A stretch of 64,000 nt of DNA from an uncultured Nocardioides sp. (GTDB taxonomy: Bacteria > Actinomycetota > Actinomycetes > Propionibacteriales > Nocardioidaceae), in the NCBI RefSeq assembly GCF_947488515.1, contig NZ_CANKZF010000001.1, positions 930,001-994,000 of the forward strand. The letters run 5' to 3'. The translations under genes and the position numbers were made by a program. Numbering within the stretch: position 1 is the first letter of the stretch; each line of letters starts with the position of its first letter. Under the pieces are notes generated by a model, which was given only the letters and a program-made list of their open reading frames with translations, was not told where the DNA came from and ran no database searches. Shown one piece after another: positions 15,960-24,378 of this stretch.

Positions 15960-17588
15960 TCAGCCCTGGTGCGGGTAGTGGTGGTCCTTCGGAGGCACGA
16001 AGGTCTCCTTGATCGACCGCGGCGAGGTCCAGCGGAGCAGGTTGACCGCTGCGCCGGCCTTGTCGTTGGTGCCGGACGCACGACCGCCTCCGAAGGGCTG
16101 CTGGCCGACGACGGCACCGGTGGGCTTGTCGTTGATGTAGAAGTTGCCCGCGGCGAAGCGCAGCGTCTTGCGCGCCCACGCGATGGCCGCACGGTCCTGC
16201 GAGATGATCGCGCCGGTCAGGGCGTAGGGGGCGAACGACTCCATCTGCTCCACGACCTTCTCGAAGCGCGCGTCGTCGTAGACGTGCACGGCGAGGATCG
16301 GGCCGAAGTACTCGTCGGCGAAGATCTGGTCGGTCGGGTCCGTGGACTCGATGATCGTCGGCCGGACGAAGTAGCCGACCGAGTCGTCGGTCTGGCCGCC
16401 GGCGATCACGGTGAGGTGCTTCTGCCGCTTGGCGCGCGCGATCGCGGCCTTGTGCTTGGCGAACGCCCGGTCGTCGATCACGGCGCCCATGAAGTTGGTG
16501 AAGTCGGTGACGTCACCCATCGCGAGCGCCTCGGTGTCGGCGATCAGCTGGTCCTTGATCTTCGCCCAGACCGACCTCGGCACGTAGGCACGCGAGGCGG
16601 CCGAGCACTTCTGGCCCTGGAACTCGAAGGCACCACGGATCATCGCCGTGCGCAGCACGTCGGGGTCGGCCGACGGGTGGGCGACGATGAAGTCCTTGCC
16701 GCCGGTCTCGCCCACGATGCGCGGGTAGGAGCGGTAGCCGGTGATGTTCTCCCCCACCGTGCGCCACAGGTGCTGGAACGTCGGGGTCGAGCCGGTGAAG
16801 TGGATGCCCGCGAGGTCCCGGTGGCCGAGCGCCACCTTCGACACCTCGAGCCCGTCACCGGGGAGCATGTTGATGACGCCGGGCGGCATGCCGGCCTCCT
16901 CCAGCAGCTCCATCGTCAGCGACGCGGCGAGCTGCTGCGTCGGCGACGGCTTCCAGATCACCGTGTTGCCCATCAGCGCCGGAGCGGTGGGCAGGTTGCC
17001 CGCGATCGCGGTGAAGTTGAACGGCGTGATCGCGTAGACGAAGCCCTCGAGCGGGCGGTGGTCGGTGCGGTTCCAGATGCCCGGGCTGTTGGCGATCGGC
17101 TGGTCGGTGAGGATCTGCTTGGCGTAGTGGACGTTGAAGCGCCAGAAGTCGATCAGCTCGCACGCGGCGTCGATCTCGGCCTGGAACGCCGTCTTCGACT
17201 GGCCCAGCATCGTCGCGGCGTTCAGCGTCTGGCGCCACGGGCCGGCGAGCAGGTCGGCGGCCTTGAGGATGATCGCGCAGCGCTCGTCGAAGGGCATCGC
17301 CCGCCAGGCCGGCGCGGCGTCGTTGGCGGCCTTCACCGCGGCCTCGGCGTCCTTGACCGTGGAGTTCTTCAAGGTGCCGAGCACGTGGGCGTGGTCGTGC
17401 GGCTGGACGACCTTCATCTCCGCGCCCCCGCCGTTGCGTCGCTTGCCGCCGATCACGGCGCGGAACGACTGCTGCTTCTTCTCCAGCCGGGCCAGCTCGG
17501 TGACGAGGGTCTCCCGCTCCGCGCTGCCAGGGGCGTACGTCAGGTTCGGCTCGTTGGTGGGAGCCGGAGGAAAGGTGATCGCGTCCAT
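15960..17588 (-). CDS. pruA: L-glutamate gamma-semialdehyde (P5C) dehydrogenase
   Basis: A 542-residue aldehyde dehydrogenase of the stand-alone P5C dehydrogenase type, oxidising glutamate semialdehyde to glutamate with NAD. Family features are ITPFNFTAIAGNLPTAPALM around residue 187, FTGSTPTFQHLW near 270, VGETGGKDFIVAH around 298 with the general-base glutamate, and FEFQGQKCSAASRAYVP at about 325 with the catalytic cysteine. The length matches the 540-residue monofunctional family, and no proline dehydrogenase domain is fused. ATG 17588 (MDAITFPPAPTNEPN) is chosen over longer in-frame extensions that run into the upstream intergenic region. It is near the NAD-glutamate dehydrogenase, which consumes its product. 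Confidence 0.95.
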   Translation of the reverse strand: MDAITFPPAPTNEPNLTYAPGSAERETLVTELARLEKKQQSFRAVIGGKRRNGGGAEMKVVQPHDHAHVLGTLKNSTVKDAEAAVKAANDAAPAWRAMPFDERCAIILKAADLLAGPWRQTLNAATMLGQSKTAFQAEIDAACELIDFWRFNVHYAKQILTDQPIANSPGIWNRTDHRPLEGFVYAITPFNFTAIAGNLPTAPALMGNTVIWKPSPTQQLAASLTMELLEEAGMPPGVINMLPGDGLEVSKVALGHRDLAGIHFTGSTPTFQHLWRTVGENITGYRSYPRIVGETGGKDFIVAHPSADPDVLRTAMIRGAFEFQGQKCSAASRAYVPRSVWAKIKDQLIADTEALAMGDVTDFTNFMGAVIDDRAFAKHKAAIARAKRQKHLTVIAGGQTDDSVGYFVRPTIIESTDPTDQIFADEYFGPILAVHVYDDARFEKVVEQMESFAPYALTGAIISQDRAAIAWARKTLRFAAGNFYINDKPTGAVVGQQPFGGGRASGTNDKAGAAVNLLRWTSPRSIKETFVPPKDHHYPHQG

Positions 17589-17646
17589 GCGGCTGATGGT
17601 GTCAGACCCGCCTGCACGCCTCAAAGTGCCGGATCCGGGGGCACGG

Positions 17647-17991
17647 TCACGGGGCGGCGAGGAGGTCGCCGATCTCCTGGGTGGCCCACCACGCCAGGTC
17701 GTCGTCGGCGTCCGCGTCGTCCTCGCTGTCGACGTGCACCGCGACCACGTCGCGCCAGCTGACCGGGCCGTCGCCCGCGGAGGTCTCGGCGACCACGACG
17801 ACACGACGGCGTCGGCCGTCGGGCAGGCCGGCCACCAGCTCGGCGGACGCGTCGGCGGCGGTCATCAGCGCGACGTACTCGCTCTCCTCGCCGTCGTCCG
17901 GGGCGAGGACCGGGTCGACGACGCGCGGGCCGTCGGCCGCCCAGTCCTCGGCCAGGGTCGGCAGGGACGACGGGAGGTAGCGGCGGGTCAC
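17647..17991 (-). CDS. DUF6912 family protein
   Basis: A 114-residue acidic protein with a conserved start (TRRYLPSSLPTLAEDWAADG), a central EYVALMTAADASAELVA helix, RRRVVVVAE strand and an acidic tail (SEDDADADDDLAWW). This architecture matches the actinobacterial DUF6912 family as I recall it; no function is known. There is no signal peptide or catalytic motif. The GTG start at 17991 overlaps the stop of the upstream acyltransferase as GTGA, indicating translational coupling. It ends 58 bp before the P5C dehydrogenase start region. Confidence 0.75.
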   Translation of the reverse strand: MTRRYLPSSLPTLAEDWAADGPRVVDPVLAPDDGEESEYVALMTAADASAELVAGLPDGRRRRVVVVAETSAGDGPVSWRDVVAVHVDSEDDADADDDLAWWATQEIGDLLAAP

Positions 17992-19439
17992 GTCTTCTCC
18001 TTCGCGGCTGCGCCCTTGCGTCCGCGCGGGGCGCGCGGCCGGGTGTCGGAGGCCGAGTCCTTCAGCTCGTCGAGCGCCTCGAGCAGGCACTGGCGGAGCA
18101 CGTCGGCGTCGGGCACGGCGTCGCGATCGGTCGTGATGCCGTAGAACACCCCGCCGTCGTACGACGTCACGCCGATGGCGAGCGGGTGGTCGGGCAGCAG
18201 CGGGTGGACGGGGTAGGACTCGAGCATCCGGGCGCCGTCGGCGTAGAGCGGGAACTGCGGTCCCGGCACGTTCGTGACGGACACGTGGAAGCCGCGGCGC
18301 AGCTCGGCCGTGGCCAACCGCGCCCCGAGGGCGTGGAACGTCGTCGGGGCGAACCCGGCGATCCCGGAGAGCCGACGGGCCGAGACGTTGCGGCCGTTGT
18401 CGCGGTACGCGCGCAGGTCGTAGCTGACCTGGTGCAGGCGTACGACCGGGCTGGGCTCGCCGATCGGCAGGTTCACGAGGTGCCCGGTGATCTGGCTGCC
18501 GAGCGACGTCGGCTCGAGCTCGTCGTCGATGACCGACATCGGCACGATCGCCTTGATGGTCCGCAGCCCGCCCAGCGACTCGGCACGCGCCATCAACCAG
18601 CCGCGGAGCCCGCCGGCGATGGTGGCGAGGATGACGTCGTTGACCGTGCCACCGTGAACCTCGCGGATCGCGCGGTAGTCGGAGAGCTCGGTGTGCACCG
18701 TGACGAACCGCCGCTGCTGCGAGAGGCGGCGGTGCACCGGCGAGGAGTGCACCGGGCCGCGTCCGGCGAGGGCGTTGGCGACCTCGGCGACGCGGGCACC
18801 CGAGGCCGAGGCCGCACGGCCGAGCGACTCGGCGTTGGCGCGGGTGGTCATCCAGAGCGTGCGGGGGCTCTCGAGGCTGTCCGTGACCGCGTTGAGGGCC
18901 GCCGCGACGGGCCCGGACGGGCGGCCCGGGCGCCAGTCGTCGTCGTGCCCGAGGGTCGACCGGTCCGGGGAGGTGTCGAGCAGCACCTGGCCGATGTCGA
19001 CGGTCTCGCGGCCGTCGACCAGGATCTGGTGGCTCTTGGTCAGCAGCGCGATGTGGCCGTGCTCGAGGCCCTCCACGAAGTAGCACTCCCACAGCGGACG
19101 GCTCCGGTCGAGCGGCCGGGACGCGATCCGCGCAACGAGCTCGCGCAGCTGGTCGATCGAACCCGGACGCGGCAGCGCGGAGCGTCGTACGTGGTAGCCG
19201 AGGTCGAACCCCTCGTCGTCCACCCAGGCCGGGTTGGCCAGCCGCCCCGGCACCAGCTGCAGGCGCTGCCGGTAACGCGGGACGAAGGCGATCCGGTCGG
19301 CGATCAGCTGCACGAGCCGGTCGTGGTCGAAGCCGGACTCCCCCGGGTCGAAGATCTCCACCGTCGCGTTGTGCATGGGCGTCGTGGGGGACTCTGCGGC
19401 CAGGATGGCCAGGTCCCGCGGCCGGAGCCGCTCGCTCAT
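17988..19439 (-). CDS. WS/DGAT-like (wax ester synthase / diacylglycerol acyltransferase) family protein
   Basis: A 483-residue member of the bacterial wax ester synthase/DGAT family that makes storage lipids from acyl-CoA and alcohols or diacylglycerol. It carries the start SERLRPRDLAILAAESPTTPMHN, the SRPLWE (PLW) motif at about residue 112 and GGTVNDVILATIAGGLRGWL (ND motif) near residue 255. The canonical active-site HHxxxDG is altered: the codons give S-H-Q-I-L-V-D-G at about residues 136-143, so the second histidine, normally the catalytic base, is glutamine. It may be a divergent acyltransferase or a non-catalytic paralogue. It is first in a two-gene operon with the DUF6912 gene and is divergent from the lipoprotein gene. 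Confidence 0.85.
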   Translation of the reverse strand: MSERLRPRDLAILAAESPTTPMHNATVEIFDPGESGFDHDRLVQLIADRIAFVPRYRQRLQLVPGRLANPAWVDDEGFDLGYHVRRSALPRPGSIDQLRELVARIASRPLDRSRPLWECYFVEGLEHGHIALLTKSHQILVDGRETVDIGQVLLDTSPDRSTLGHDDDWRPGRPSGPVAAALNAVTDSLESPRTLWMTTRANAESLGRAASASGARVAEVANALAGRGPVHSSPVHRRLSQQRRFVTVHTELSDYRAIREVHGGTVNDVILATIAGGLRGWLMARAESLGGLRTIKAIVPMSVIDDELEPTSLGSQITGHLVNLPIGEPSPVVRLHQVSYDLRAYRDNGRNVSARRLSGIAGFAPTTFHALGARLATAELRRGFHVSVTNVPGPQFPLYADGARMLESYPVHPLLPDHPLAIGVTSYDGGVFYGITTDRDAVPDADVLRQCLLEALDELKDSASDTRPRAPRGRKGAAAKEKT

Positions 19440-19549
19440 CTGATGCCCTCTCGTCGACGATCTTGTCCCGCATGGGATTCTGGCAGAGGTAGTGACCCGG
19501 CGGGTGCCGTGGCTGCTGCCTGCCCGCGCAGCTGCAGAAGGAGATCCTC

Positions 19550-19972
19550 GTGTCCGGTCGCGTCGTCACGCGCCTCGCCCCCCTCGTCCTCGTCCTGGCC
19601 GCCTCTCTCAGCGCCTGCGGAGGAGACACGGACACCGACCCGCCGGCCACCGACCAGAGCTCCAGCTCCTCTCCCTCCGACTCCGACTCGGGGTCGAGCA
19701 GCACGGGCGGCGGCGCTGCTGTCACCGTGACGCGCGAGGGCGACTCGTTCACCCCCAACGGGGAGCGCGTCGAGCTGGGGGTCGATCAGACCCTGGTGCT
19801 GACCATCGAGGCCGACGAGGCCGGTGAGCTCCACGTGCACAGCACGCCCGAGCAGGAGATCGCCTACGACGCGGGCACCTCGGAGCACGAGATCGTCATC
19901 GACCGTCCGGGCGTCGTCGAGGTGGAGAGCCACGAGCCCGACGTGATCCTGCTCCAGCTCGAAGTCCGGTGA
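19550..19972 (+). CDS. Secreted lipoprotein with cupredoxin-like domain
   Basis: A 140-residue lipoprotein. The signal sequence ends in the lipobox LSAC (LAASLSACGGD), with Cys about residue 23 as the lipid attachment site, followed by a low-complexity Ser/Asp/Gly linker to about residue 58. The globular part (VTVTREGDSFTPNGERVELG onwards) resembles EfeO/plastocyanin-like cupredoxin folds. It contains two histidines in a HVHSTPEQE stretch, and I cannot confirm a full copper site. GTG 19550 is preceded by GAAGGAGA at 19536-19543. Its stop overlaps the next gene's GTG (GTGA), so the lipoprotein is co-translated with a polytopic membrane protein and probably works with it at the outer face of the membrane. 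Confidence 0.78.
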   Translation: MSGRVVTRLAPLVLVLAASLSACGGDTDTDPPATDQSSSSSPSDSDSGSSSTGGGAAVTVTREGDSFTPNGERVELGVDQTLVLTIEADEAGELHVHSTPEQEIAYDAGTSEHEIVIDRPGVVEVESHEPDVILLQLEVR

Positions 19973-21306
19973 CGCCGCTCGCCGTCGGCAGCTCGATCTC
20001 GGCCCACGGCCTCGGCGGCGCCAAGGACCTGCCGATCCCGTCGGAGCTGGCGATCGCAGGTGCCGTCGCCGCCCTGGTCATCTCCTTCACCGTGCTGGCG
20101 GTGGCGTGGCGCGAGCCGCGCTACGACGCGGCGACCAGCGGTCGTCCGGCCCCCGGGTGGCTGGACCGCATCGTGTCGTCGCGCGCGCTGGCGATCGCCG
20201 CCCGCGTGCTGGGGATGGCGTTCTTCCTCTACGTCGCCGCGGCCGCGGTGTTCGGCGAGGACACGCTGATCAACCCGTTCCTCGGGACCTTCTACGTGAT
20301 CCTCTGGGTCGGCCTCGTGCCGGCGTCGCTGCTGCTCGGGCCGGTGTTCCGCGCGATCAGCCCGGCGCGCACGATCAGCATGCTGTTCGCGAAGATCTCC
20401 GGCGTCCCCGAGGGCGAGGGCCTGTACGTCTATCCCGTCCGCCTCGGCTACTGGCCCGCCGCGGCCGGGTTGTTCGCGTTCGTCTGGCTCGAGCTGGTCT
20501 ACCCCTACTCCACCGACGTCGGGCCCGTCCGGCTCTGGTGCGCGGCCTACCTCGGCATCATGTTCATCGGCTCGGCCCTGTGGGGCACGACGTTCCTGGC
20601 TCGCGCCGACCCGTTCGAGGTCTACTCCTCGCTGGTCGCCAAGCTGTCCGTCTGGGGGCGCCGCGACGGGGTGCTGGTCCTGCGCAGCCCGCTCGCCAAC
20701 CTCGACACCGTGGTCCCGCGTCCCGGGCTCGTCATGGTGGTCGGCGTGCTGTTCGGCAGCACCGCGTTCGACTCCTTCCGGGAGTCGACGCCCTGGCTCA
20801 AGCTCGTGCAGTCGATGTCGACGTCACGGGTGTGGCCCGACACCCTCGCCCTCATCGGCTTCTCGGCCGGCGTCACGCTGGTGCTGACCGTCGCCACCAT
20901 GGCGACGGGCGTCAGGAGCGACATCCCGCGCCGCTCGCTGCCCAACCTGTTCGCGCACTCGGTGATCCCGATCATCGTGGGCTACATCGTGGCCCACTAC
21001 CTGACCTACTTCGTCGAGTACGGCCAGCAGACGCTCATCCAGCTCAGCGACCCGTTCAGCCGGGGCGACAACTACCTCGGCACGGCCGACCTGCAGGTCA
21101 ACTACTGGCTCTCGGCCCACCCGACGTTCCTCGCCGTGAGCAAGGTCGCTGCGGTCACGCTGGGCCACGTCGTCGGCGTGGTGGCCGCCCACGACCGTGC
21201 GATCAAGCTGCTGCCGCGACGGCACCAGCTCACCGGTCAGCTGCCGCTGCTGGTGGCGATGGTCTTCTTCACCGTGGGAGGTCTGTACCTGCTGTTCGCC
21301 GCATGA
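19969..21306 (+). CDS. Polytopic membrane protein (family often labelled fenitrothion hydrolase-like)
   Basis: A 445-residue integral membrane protein with about ten helices. It starts with a short outward-looking segment containing AHGLGGAKDLPIPSELAIA before the first helix. Proteins with this HGL.G..DLPIP start are common in actinobacteria and, as I recall, are sometimes named after the FedA organophosphate hydrolase; whether that activity applies here is doubtful. Conserved-looking histidines occur in HSVIPIIVGYIVAHYLTYF near residue 325 and AHPTFLAVSKVAAVTLGHV near 385, which could bind metal or haem. It is translationally coupled to the cupredoxin-like lipoprotein. Its 3' end overlaps the convergent RTX gene by 38 bp. 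Confidence 0.75.
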   Translation: MTPLAVGSSISAHGLGGAKDLPIPSELAIAGAVAALVISFTVLAVAWREPRYDAATSGRPAPGWLDRIVSSRALAIAARVLGMAFFLYVAAAAVFGEDTLINPFLGTFYVILWVGLVPASLLLGPVFRAISPARTISMLFAKISGVPEGEGLYVYPVRLGYWPAAAGLFAFVWLELVYPYSTDVGPVRLWCAAYLGIMFIGSALWGTTFLARADPFEVYSSLVAKLSVWGRRDGVLVLRSPLANLDTVVPRPGLVMVVGVLFGSTAFDSFRESTPWLKLVQSMSTSRVWPDTLALIGFSAGVTLVLTVATMATGVRSDIPRRSLPNLFAHSVIPIIVGYIVAHYLTYFVEYGQQTLIQLSDPFSRGDNYLGTADLQVNYWLSAHPTFLAVSKVAAVTLGHVVGVVAAHDRAIKLLPRRHQLTGQLPLLVAMVFFTVGGLYLLFAA

Positions 21307-22165
21307 CGGAGCGCTGGGACGGGACCAGCCCGTAGGGCCACCCGGCCGGCAGCTCGGCGGTCACCTCGATGATGTCGCAGGAGCCGCGGTAGTCGATCAC
21401 GTCGGCAGGGTCGCGCCAGCCGACGAAGATGACCCGGTCGGCGTTCCCGACGCCGCCCAGGGTCGGGTCGTCGCAGTGGATCTTGTCCTGCTGGCCGTCG
21501 GGGAGCACGTAGATCGTGTCGTTGCCCTGCTCGGTGAAGACCTTGTCGGCTCCGGGGCCGAGGAAGACGATGTCGTCACCCTCGTCGCCCTTGATCTTGA
21601 CGTCGTTGCCCTCGCCGTCGATCAGCACGTCGTTGCCGGGACCGCCCTGGATCGCTCCGTCGTCACCGGGGCCGGCGTCGATGTAGTCGTTGCCGTCGTT
21701 GCCGATGTGCTTGTCGATACCGTCCCCGCCGAAGAGCCGGTCGTCGCCCTCACCGCCGCCGACGAGGTCGTTGCCGCCCTCGCCGTAGACGACGTCGTTG
21801 CCGGCGCCGGCGGTCAGCTTGTCGTTGCCCTCGCCGCCGTAGGTGACGTCGTCGCCCTGCCCGCCGTCGAGGGAGTCGTTGCCGAGCCCGCCCGAGCCCC
21901 AGTCGTTGCCGGGCTGCAGGGTGATCCAGTCGTCGCCGTCGTCGCCGCTGACGGTGTCGTGGCCGTTGCCGGCGTAGACCTTGTCGTTGCCGCCCCGGGC
22001 CGTCACCTTGTCCTGACCACCGATGGCCATGATCTTGTCGGCGCGGTTCTTGCCCATGATGGTGTCGTCGCCGGTGGTGCCCTGGAACAGCTTGGCCGAC
22101 GCCGGCGAAGCGGCCAGGACGACGGCCAGACCGGAGATGGCGGCGATGCGGTAGTGACGTGACAT
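21269..22165 (-). CDS. Secreted RTX-repeat calcium-binding protein
   Basis: A 298-residue exported protein. A signal peptide (MSRHYRIAAISGLAVVLAAS, cleavage near PASA-KL) is followed from about residue 30 to 225 by some 20 tandem glycine/aspartate nonapeptides of the GGxGxDxhx type, for example GGNDKVYAGNGHDTVSGDDG and GGEGNDKLTAGAGNDVVYGE. These wind into a calcium-bound parallel beta-roll. The C-terminal ~70 residues lack repeats and have two cysteines. No protease, lipase or adhesin domain is attached, so it is repeat-only. The ATG at 22165 has GAGGGGGAA upstream. The gene follows an unusually AT-rich leader and its last 38 bp overlap the convergent membrane-protein gene. Confidence 0.9.
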   Translation of the reverse strand: MSRHYRIAAISGLAVVLAASPASAKLFQGTTGDDTIMGKNRADKIMAIGGQDKVTARGGNDKVYAGNGHDTVSGDDGDDWITLQPGNDWGSGGLGNDSLDGGQGDDVTYGGEGNDKLTAGAGNDVVYGEGGNDLVGGGEGDDRLFGGDGIDKHIGNDGNDYIDAGPGDDGAIQGGPGNDVLIDGEGNDVKIKGDEGDDIVFLGPGADKVFTEQGNDTIYVLPDGQQDKIHCDDPTLGGVGNADRVIFVGWRDPADVIDYRGSCDIIEVTAELPAGWPYGLVPSQRSVMRRTAGTDLPR

Positions 22166-22243
22166 TTAGGTTCCCCCTCGGATTCAGAACCCAAATTACG
22201 TCAAATCTTTACGCTTTTCAGAATTTTGACATCTTGACTTGCC
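22166..22243 (-). promoter_or_regulatory. AT-rich upstream region of the RTX gene
   Basis: This 78-bp intergenic stretch is far lower in GC than the surrounding DNA, with runs such as AATTTTGAC and CTTTACGCTTTTCAG. On the coding (minus) strand it contains GTCAA twice in close succession, a TTTGACG box and a good ribosome-binding site (GAGGGGGAA). I cannot assign a single -35/-10 pair with confidence. The composition suggests binding of an AT-preferring nucleoid protein (Lsr2-like) or a strong promoter. Confidence 0.45.
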
Positions 22244-23548
22244 TCATCCCGAGCGGGCGGAGCGGCGTCCCCCGCCGCGACCGGTCGAGGCGCTGCCCCG
22301 CCGCAGCCGGATCCGGACGGACGGGCCGTCGGCGCCCCCGCGGGCGTGGGCCGGGAACACCGCGTCGGCGAGGGCGGCGAGGGCGTTCACCAGTGGCGAG
22401 ACGCCCAGGTCGGCGACCGGGCGACCGCTCACCAGCGCCTGGTCGAGCCCGGCGCGGTCGTCGGGCAGGAAGTGCAGGCCGGCGACCCGGCTGAAGCCCT
22501 CGACCATGCCGGCGATCTCCTTCTCCGACCACCCGATCGAGGACCGCATCCGGTTGACCGCGACGCGCACCGGCGTGCCGGGAGCGCGGTCGCGCAGGTC
22601 GACCAGACCGCGGGCGAGCCGGGTGAGTCCCACGGGGTCGGCCGAGCCCACGACGACCACCTCGTCGGCCTGCTCGAGGGCGGCGAGGGTCAGGGCGTTG
22701 CGACCGGGGCGGCCGCCGAAGTCGGAGCCGGTGTCGTCCTCCAGGCTGAACCCGGTGTCGACCACGACCTGACCGTGGGTGCGCGCCCGCTCGAGCAGCT
22801 GGTCGACCTGCGCCGCGCGCACCTCCCGCCACCGGTCGGCGCGCGGCAGGCCGGTGACCACGGCCAGGTGGTCCCCGATGCCTCGGCAGACCGAGGGGAA
22901 GCGGTCGTCGAGCTGGCCGGCGGCCGCGAGGCGGGAGGCGGACAGCAGGCCGGACACCTCGTCGAGGATGCCGAGCTGCTGGGCGACGGCACCGCCGTAG
23001 GGGTCCAGGTCGGCGAGCACCACCGCCACGTCGCGCCGGGCGAGCTCCCACGCCAGGTTGGTCGCGACCGTCGTGCGCCCGGGGGAGCCGGCCGGCCCCC
23101 ACACGGCCACGAGACGCCCCGGCTCGGGCGCGGGCACGTGGTCGACCTCGAGGTCGTGCACCGGCACGTCGTCGCGCGCGCGGGTGTCGGCGACGTCCTC
23201 GACGGTGGTGACCACCCGGGGCAGCGACGCCAGCTCGCCCCGGCCGACCAGGGCCGTGATGCCCAGGCGTCCGGCGTGCTCGCGGGCGTCGAGGTCCTCC
23301 GGGAGCGCCGACGTCACGGCGACCGGGCGCACGGCGTGGCGGCGCAGGTGGGCGACGCTCGCCGGGTCGAGGCCCGGGGCGTCGAGGGAGAGGACGGCGA
23401 CGTCGGCCTGGCCGCTCGTGACGGCCGCGAGCAGGTCGTCGACGTCGACGCAGCGCTTCAGGACCACCACTCCCGGGTGGGCCTCGAGGTCGGTCATGGC
23501 CGGCGACTCCCACGCCTCGCCCGCCGCGAGCAGCAGCACGCAGATCAC
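22244..23548 (-). CDS. CpaE/TadZ-like MinD-family protein with altered P-loop
   Basis: A 434-residue two-part protein. The N-terminal ~130 residues look like a degenerate receiver domain (VLKRCVDVDDLLAAVTSGQA), followed by a SIMIBI/MinD-like NTPase. The P-loop region reads WGPAGSPGRTTVATNLAWEL at about residue 150: the KGGxGKT signature is replaced by GPAGSPGRT, so neither the signature lysine nor the Walker A lysine is present. VVLADLDPYGG (A' motif) and VVVDTGFSLEDD (switch II position) are recognisable. Such proteins localise Tad/Flp pilus machinery at the pole. The GTG at 23548 lies 4 bp after the stop of the CpaB-like gene, with GGGGGTGA as ribosome-binding site. No other Tad genes are in view. 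Confidence 0.75.
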   Translation of the reverse strand: MICVLLLAAGEAWESPAMTDLEAHPGVVVLKRCVDVDDLLAAVTSGQADVAVLSLDAPGLDPASVAHLRRHAVRPVAVTSALPEDLDAREHAGRLGITALVGRGELASLPRVVTTVEDVADTRARDDVPVHDLEVDHVPAPEPGRLVAVWGPAGSPGRTTVATNLAWELARRDVAVVLADLDPYGGAVAQQLGILDEVSGLLSASRLAAAGQLDDRFPSVCRGIGDHLAVVTGLPRADRWREVRAAQVDQLLERARTHGQVVVDTGFSLEDDTGSDFGGRPGRNALTLAALEQADEVVVVGSADPVGLTRLARGLVDLRDRAPGTPVRVAVNRMRSSIGWSEKEIAGMVEGFSRVAGLHFLPDDRAGLDQALVSGRPVADLGVSPLVNALAALADAVFPAHARGGADGPSVRIRLRRGSASTGRGGGRRSARSG

Positions 23549-23552
23549 GCCG

Positions 23553-24278
23553 TCACCCCCTGCCGACGACCCGGACCCGGTCGTCGCCGACGGCGGCCAG
23601 GACCTCGCCGAGCTGCTCCTCGTCGGCCTCGGGGACCGCGAGGACGAGCTGCCGGCTGGTCGCCGATGCGAAGGCGTCGGACACCACCGGGGCGTCGAGG
23701 ACCGCGACGTCGCCGAGGACGAGCTCGGCGGCCGCACCGCTGCGACGCTGCGCGAGGGTCCGGTCGGCCACGACCCACACGTCGACCCGCGACCCGCGGA
23801 CCAGGTCGGTGGGGACGTGCTCGGGGGCGACCGCGATCGACAGCGACACCGTGTCGTCGGCCGCCTGCTCCCCCAGCGCGGCGTCCGGCACCAGCTCGCC
23901 CGCCGACAGCGGCCGGGTGAGGGTGAGCGCTGCCGGCAGCTCCTCGTCGACGCCGAGGTAGCGGTCGTGGTCGGCCGCGTCGTCGAAGCGCACCTGGGTG
24001 GCCTCCAGGTCGTCGGCGGTGAGCGTCTGCCCCGCCACCAGGTCGGACGAGGCGGCCCACACCGACGTCATGTCGTCGGCACTGGCCAGGATGCGCGCGC
24101 CCGCCACCACCGACCCCGTCACCAGGACCACCCCGATCCACAGCCGCGGGTCGCGCCACCCGGGCGACGTGGCCCGGGTGGCGGGCGGCACGTCAGTGGC
24201 GCGGGCGGACGACGGGGTTGGCGACGGGGCGTGACGGGAGGAGCCGCGCGAGAAGGTCCGAGAGGTGGTCCGAGGCAC
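23553..24278 (-). CDS. SAF-domain (CpaB/RcpC-like) membrane-anchored protein
   Basis: A 241-residue protein. A basic, Ser/Thr-rich cytoplasmic start of about 45 residues precedes one transmembrane helix (LWIGVVLVTGSVVAGARILA). An extracytoplasmic SAF domain follows, with SSDLVAGQTLTADDLEATQV at about residues 77-96 and the RPLSAGELVPDAAL hairpin; the RcpC-like part has VPTDLVRGSRVDVWVVAD. In Tad systems CpaB/RcpC proteins sit at the outer side of the pilus assembly. It is first in a two-gene operon with the CpaE-like protein. The divergent neighbour is a small helix-turn-helix gene 100 bp away. Confidence 0.8.
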   Translation of the reverse strand: MPRTTSRTFSRGSSRHAPSPTPSSARATDVPPATRATSPGWRDPRLWIGVVLVTGSVVAGARILASADDMTSVWAASSDLVAGQTLTADDLEATQVRFDDAADHDRYLGVDEELPAALTLTRPLSAGELVPDAALGEQAADDTVSLSIAVAPEHVPTDLVRGSRVDVWVVADRTLAQRRSGAAAELVLGDVAVLDAPVVSDAFASATSRQLVLAVPEADEEQLGEVLAAVGDDRVRVVGRG

Positions 24279-24378
24279 GAGGCCATCATTGCCTCACCGG
24301 ACCGACTTCACACCTGTCCCTCCACAGGGACCGGCCGGGCGGCGACGGGCTCCGGGCGCGCGGTGGCACGATGGCCCC

